From: Sternotherus odoratus
Lineage: Eukaryota > Chordata > Testudines > Kinosternidae
Direction of reading: 5' to 3'
Length of the DNA: 64,000 nt
Assembly: GCA_032164245.1 (NCBI GenBank)
Contig: JAVMKO010000003.1
Location: forward strand, 66,286,390 to 66,350,389
Within the stretch, counting starts at the first letter, position 1. The number at the start of each line of letters is the position of its first letter. Under the pieces are notes generated by a model that made no database searches, was not told the DNA's origin, and saw only the letters and a program-made list of their open reading frames with translations. Shown piece after piece: positions 59,230 through 64,000 of this stretch. The position numbers were made by a program, and so were the translations under genes.

Positions 59230-59515
59230 GTTAGAATGTTAGTAATAATTAAAAAAGGGATAGAGAATAACAGGCCTATCTTATTGCCCGTATATAAATC
59301 CATGGTGCCTCCACATCTTGAATACTGCATCCAGATGTGGTCTCCTCATCTCAGAAAGGATACACTGGCATTAGAAAAGGTTCCAAGAAGGGCAACTAAA
59401 ATGATTAGGGGTTTGGAATGGGTGCCATATGAGGAGAGATTAAAGAGGCTAGGACTTTTCAGCTTGGAAAAGAAGAGACTGAGGTGGGATATGATAGAGG
59501 TATCCATGCAATAGC
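59230..59515 (+). pseudogene. CR1 ORF2 C-terminal fragment
   Basis: The frame at 59236-59514 carries [16 protein letters not shown], then [33 protein letters not shown] and DMIEV. This is the block that follows the polymerase domain in CR1 reverse transcriptases. Both ends are truncated and the ORF2 tail is missing. About 90 codons remain open, so this copy is younger than the one at 24035. Orientation is plus, opposite to the other two CR1 copies. Confidence 0.85.
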
Positions 59516-59530
59516 TGTCTTGCCTCCTTT

Positions 59531-59660
59531 AGGCCCCAATTCTTCAAAGAAAGTGCCTAAATTTAAGCAGGTGAGTTCTCCTATCGACTTCAGTAGGATT
59601 ACTTACATACTTAAATTGAATCATATGCTCCAATATTTTGCTGAAGTGGGGCCTTAGTTC
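59531..59660. mobile_element. Palindromic MITE remnant
   Basis: Ends 'aggccccaattcttcaaag' and 'ttgctgaagtggggcctta' are inverted complements. The middle ('gacttcagtaggattactta') is also self-complementary. Class not assigned. Confidence 0.55.
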
Positions 59661-62314
59661 AGTTCCTCTTCAATATGGTATGCTCACTTTAAAAGAATAT
59701 TACAGAGGAGAGCAAGAAATATCAGAAAGTGGAAACCTGGCTTTTTAAAAAAAGGATTGAGAAAATTGAAGGAAAACCTAAAAAAAGAAAAAAAAAGAAA
59801 AAAAAAGAAATAGACATTGAGTTTTACTTAATGTGGTATAAATCCCTGTATTTTAATAGATGCCTTGGTGGTTATGATGCGCTATCTTTCTATATTCTTC
59901 TACTTCGGTACTATATTTGAATAGATCTGAAAATGTTACTTAAAAGATTGTTTATGATTAACAATATGCTGTGTAATCAAGGCATAGCTTCTACAGCTCA
60001 TAGAATCTTCCCAATTACTGTACTGCTTAGTGAACTAATCTTCTCTGGTGCATCTACTGTTTCCTATGTTACTGGAAGATCCTTGAATTAAATCACTGAG
60101 ACTCCATAGTAAAGTAAATGATTATAACACTAAATAAATTCCTAAACTCCTCTCCCAAGATTCACTGTACTCTACGTGAAACCCTGGATTTATTCTCTGA
60201 GGGTAGATAATTTCCTCCTTGCTTATGTCAAAATCCTGATCCACACCCATCTTTTGGTTTGGATGTAACCTTTCCCTTCCAGTGTAACTAAATCTTTCTC
60301 CATGCTCCTTCCACTGCTAAATGAATTCATTTCTGTGCAAGGGTTTGTCTTTCAAAGTCTGCCACTATCCTTTTTGACCATACTGTGGAACTGGTCCAAG
60401 TCAACAAAGAGGCAGCCTTTATCAGTGTGAGGCTGTTCATGAAGTGGATGGCTTCATACATTAGCGTGGGAGAATTGCCTTAACATAGTCTATTCATGCT
60501 TATGTGCCAGGTGCATCCACTTACACAACTCAAAAAGCTACTGCCACCCCATCCTCTGCTGCCAGGGACATTGTGTACTCTTGAGTGATGGGGCAAAGGC
60601 AGGACCGAAATCTTCTGTTGGAGGAAGTGGAGGGAGAGAGACCAATCACAATTCCCCTATTCTTCCTCCCCCCCGCCCCCAATCTGCTATTTAGAGCCTT
60701 TTAACTCTGAGTTGCTCTGCAATGCTGGAGCTTTATCGGGGGATTAGGGGCAAAATTGTGTGACTTTGGAGCAAGATTCTGTACTGCTTCACTGCCCTCA
60801 GATACTATAAGAGGGACAAAGGGAAACTGGAGTATAAATGGAGAGTGACATTTTCCTTGCATTGTCCACAATGAATACATTTGTACATGAACAAAATTGT
60901 TGGAACAAGACGACATGCATGCCTGATGTTGAAGAAAAGCCTGTTTGTGCCTAGTACATTAGAGACATTGTTCTAAAATAGTTCATCCTTTTGTAAATAT
61001 TGCCCCTGTCTTGGTGCCAAGGTTACTGTCGGTTTGGGTTATCAGCTGAGTAAGTATCAGTCATGCACGTGTTGCCTGGGAGAAACTTTAATATGTGCAC
61101 CAGATTTAAAAGAAGAACAAAGCCTTTTAAGCATCTTCCTGTTCATTTGTACTTAATCTGCCCTACTGTCCTTTTCCCCCCGCGTTCTTTGATTTACTGT
61201 GCTCTCCTGTATATACGTAGGGTGTGTTGTGCAGTGTGAAGCACTGAACCATCTTCCACTTTTCTTTGGGAGCACTCAGTTTTGCAGCAGTCATCATCAA
61301 AGCTTTTAATATAAGGCCACCTCACTCATGGTTAAAAGTAAGATATTTCATGTGTATTACTGAGAGTCTCAACTCGCCATATCCCAAACTTCCTCCTCAG
61401 GACTTTTCTGTACATAAAATAGATGGTCTTTCCATGCCAAATCCTGGTCAATGTGAATTTTGCCATTGGCTTTTAATGTATACTGTATATACTTAGAAAA
61501 CATGGGCCAAACTAATCTGCAGGTATAAATTGGCATATATCCCACTGAAATCGGCAGAGCTGCATCAAATCAACAGAGAATGTTGCCTTTTTATTTATTC
61601 CAAAAATAACTTAAACTTCCAGAACAGAAACATGGGTATGTTATAGAGTCATTCAGCCAGAATTCCATTATTGTCAAAACACTTTCCCCCTTGCAGTCTA
61701 TTAATTTCTACTGCACTTCAAGCAAACTAGGGTACAAATTTAGTGACAGCTTAATTATTATTAATATTGGCAGACGGCCTCTTCGCTTCCTTCTGTCTGT
61801 CTCATCAGTGTGTTATAAACAAATATAGAGGTTACAGACTTCGAAGTACACATGCTTTTTGACTGGAATGTTTTTGACAAATGTATACTAGTCATATATT
61901 TTATGTTGTAGTGAAAGCACTTCAAGACAGAATAAGCTACAAACCATTGTTAGTCCAAAAATATATTAGTTGTTTGATATAAATCAGTTGCTAATATAGC
62001 CTTTTATTTTATTTGAAGTGGATTTTATAATGTGGTATTACACCACTGTGGGTTTGGCTCCGGTGGCTACAGTTTTAAGCTTAACAGAGTGTAAGTCACC
62101 TTTGCTAGTTGTTTCAGATTTAAAGTCTCTAGGAACACACAAAGACCAAGGGTAGTAACCACACACACACTCATTTTATTTAACATACAATGATTATATA
62201 TGACATAACATGCTAGTTAATCATAACATCACACAATAATGAGCAATAAACTAAAATCATTGGCTACACTAATATAAATCAGGTACTAATACTATTCCTT
62301 CCATCTCAGGAGTT
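59661..62314. other. AT-rich non-coding DNA
   Basis: An A-rich run with AAAAAG units lies at about 59778-59810. A MITE trace related to 20268 occurs at about 61504-61580. An (AC)n run lies at 62160-62170. No gene is recognised. Confidence 0.45.
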
Positions 62315-62522
62315 TAAAGCTAACATTTACAAATATCAGTCCTCACAACTGCCCTATGATGTAGTTAAGATAACACTTATTGTACAGGTGACTAGACTGA
62401 GACAATACAGAGATATTAAATTATTTGCTCAAGATCACATGGCAAGTCAGTGGCAGAGTCAGCAACAGACGCCAGGACTACAGACCCCCACGTCTGTGTT
62501 CTAACAACTAGACAATACTTCT
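62315..62522 (+). mobile_element. MIR-type SINE
   Basis: The order 'ctaacatttacaaatatcag', 'actgccctatgatgtag', 'tgagacaatacagagat', 'caagatcacatggcaagtc' and 'ggcagagtcagcaacag' follows the MIR core and 3' half. It is diverged; its tRNA-like head is not clear. Confidence 0.75.
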
Positions 62523-63097
62523 ATATGATGTAATACAAATTAGGTGATGATTTGGGTTAGTAGGTCAATACTGTTTATTGCAAATCCGGAGAAAAGATAG
62601 GTTGCTAAAATGAGACCATGAAGATAAAAACAGAAAACAAAGGGCCCAATTCTCCCTCCAAGCCAAGCTTACACTGGCACATTTCACTCATTCCTGATTC
62701 CCCCTGGGCTAGAGAGATGAGAGTAATCTTAAAGCTTTTATCCTATCCAGCTCAGTAGCTTAGTTGATGGATCACCATACTGTTGTCTGGGAAAGCTCCT
62801 TTGGGGGGTTATTATGGGTCTCTTTCTTCTCAGGTTGGGCACATTGCAGAAATAGGAATCATGGCCTCAGGAAATGCAGAGGACATTATTCTCCAGCATC
62901 TCCTAATGATAGGCTGAAGTTAAGTCCCTCCAATCTTTTAGGTAGCTAATGCCTTTTGAACTCAGTCAGTGCCTTAAGGAAGGGGTCAGGTCTGGTAGTG
63001 TGTATGAGAGAGAGAGAGAGAAAAAAAGAGAAGCTACCTCCTTGAATTAAAGAACTGGTTGAAAACAAACTGCATCATGACCACTAGGACTGTTTTC
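62523..63097. other. Non-coding DNA with a (GA)n run
   Basis: A GA microsatellite lies at 63008-63021. Nothing else was recognised. Confidence 0.5.
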
Positions 63098-63720
63098 ATA
63101 GAATCACAGAATATCAGGGTTGGAAGGGACCTCAGGAGGTCATCTAGTCCAACCCCTGCTCAAAGCAGGACCAATCCCCAATTTGGGATACATCTATACT
63201 GCCCGCCGGATCGGCAGGTAGTGACTGATCTATTGAGGATTGATTTATCGTGTCTAGTGTAGACGCGATAAATCGATCCCCAAGCGGGCTCCCTGTCGAC
63301 TCCTGTACTCCACCTCTGTGAGAGGCAGAAGTGGAGTCGACGGGAGAGTGGCAGTGGTCGACTCGCTGACGTGTGGATGGCCAGGTAAGTCGACCTAAGG
63401 TACGCCGACTTCAGCTATTCATGTAGCTAAAGTTGCATATCTTAGGTTGACCTTTACAACCCCCCCACCCCCGCCCCTTCCAGTGTAGACCAGGCATAAG
63501 TCATCCCAGCCAGGGCTTTGTCAAGCCTGACCTTAAAAGCTCTAAGGAAGGAGATTCCATCACCTCCCTAGGTAACCCAGTGCTTCACCACGCTCCTAGT
63601 GAAAATGTTTTTCCTAATATTCAACCTAAACCTCCCCCAAGGAACTAGTCTTGTTCCCTAGTCTCTCTTTGAGAATAGGACCTCGGAAGAGCTAGCCTGG
63701 ATGATAGGTAGAGCAAGTTT
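63098..63720 (-). mobile_element. CR1 LINE 3' end, split by a DNA element
   Basis: The tail 'tcatagaatcacagaatatc' and 'ggaagggacctcaggaggtc' is followed by CR1 3' sequence to 63187. It resumes at about 63499 with 'catcccagccagggctttg' and runs through the ORF2 end region to about 63680. The minus orientation matches the CR1 at 23988. Confidence 0.8.
63188..63497. mobile_element. Multi-hairpin DNA element inserted in CR1
   Basis: Ends 'gatacatctatactg' and 'cagtgtagaccaggcata' are imperfect inverted repeats. Inside, 63238-63277 folds as a roughly 20-bp hairpin around 'tcta-gt-gtaga', and 63295-63341 as a second hairpin starting and ending GTCGAC. The CTACACT-type ends relate it to 51874. Superfamily unassigned. 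Confidence 0.6.
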
Positions 63721-64000
63721 TTTAATATTTAGAAACTGTTGCCACTGAAGACGGGGGACAAAAAAATCCCCCCATCCTACTAACGTGGTATATAAATTGT
63801 TCAAATATTTGTCTGTCTTGTACTAGATGTGTAACAAATTAACTTGACAAGAAACACAAGAGGCTAGACATAATCACCTGCCAAGAGACTTGCCACAATT
63901 GCTACAAGTTTTTCTAACAGTATTTCATAGCTGACTGGCCCTCTTTTAAAAAAATCCCACTGAAGCTAACAAACCAGTACTTGTACCCTGCACAAAACAA
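63721..64000. other. Non-coding DNA, nothing recognised
   Basis: AT-rich end of the window; no supported features. Confidence 0.5.

Overview
This window reads as vertebrate nuclear DNA, most likely from a cryptodire turtle. The main support is the repeat content: a tRNA-headed SINE with a CR1-type tail (the tortoise Pol III/SINE architecture) nested in a CR1, DIRS-type and Ty3/gypsy-type gag fragments, Penelope-like elements, tandem Helitrons, an RTE-like LINE, MIR-type SINEs and many short hAT and mariner-type elements. The species call is an inference; a crocodilian is the main alternative. There is no operon-like structure, and nearly all long open frames are low-complexity or transposon-derived.

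Layout. 1-10743: sparse, AT-rich DNA with a DIRS fragment (about 2800-3955), a hAT fragment and a MIR. 10744-13224: two complete-looking non-autonomous Helitrons in direct tandem, filled with GC-rich minisatellites. 14190-16930: GC-rich repeat DNA, two hAT elements with perfect 8-bp target duplications and a recent 118-bp tandem duplication. 17508-17694: the only candidate host exon, an acceptor followed by 62 open codons and a stop, then about 5 kb of possible 3' UTR ending at AATAAA (22676). Within it lies a Penelope-like foldback with perfect 74-bp arms (20320-20517). 23985-25240: old CR1 with a nested tortoise-type SINE. 29958-35000: a small Penelope terminus, a hAT and a gypsy-like gag on the minus strand. 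38735-39790: an LTR-like block. 41457-42630: two hAT elements.

43318-46527: a full-length but broken RTE-like LINE (APE endonuclease plus reverse transcriptase) with a 14-bp target duplication. 49263-57960: a dense cluster of hAT, mariner-type and foldback elements and two Penelope-like insertions. One of these still encodes a GIY-YIG endonuclease fragment. The other carries a segment that folds as a type I hammerhead ribozyme with short stem III (55106-55161). 59230-64000: CR1 fragments, a MIR, and a CR1 split by a multi-hairpin DNA element.

The points most worth a second look are the hammerhead candidate, the perfect Penelope foldback sitting in the centre of an older palindromic repeat, the tandem Helitrons with amplified splice-donor-like units, the shared nnnTAnnn target sites of five hAT insertions, and the possible horizontal origin of the RTE-like LINE.
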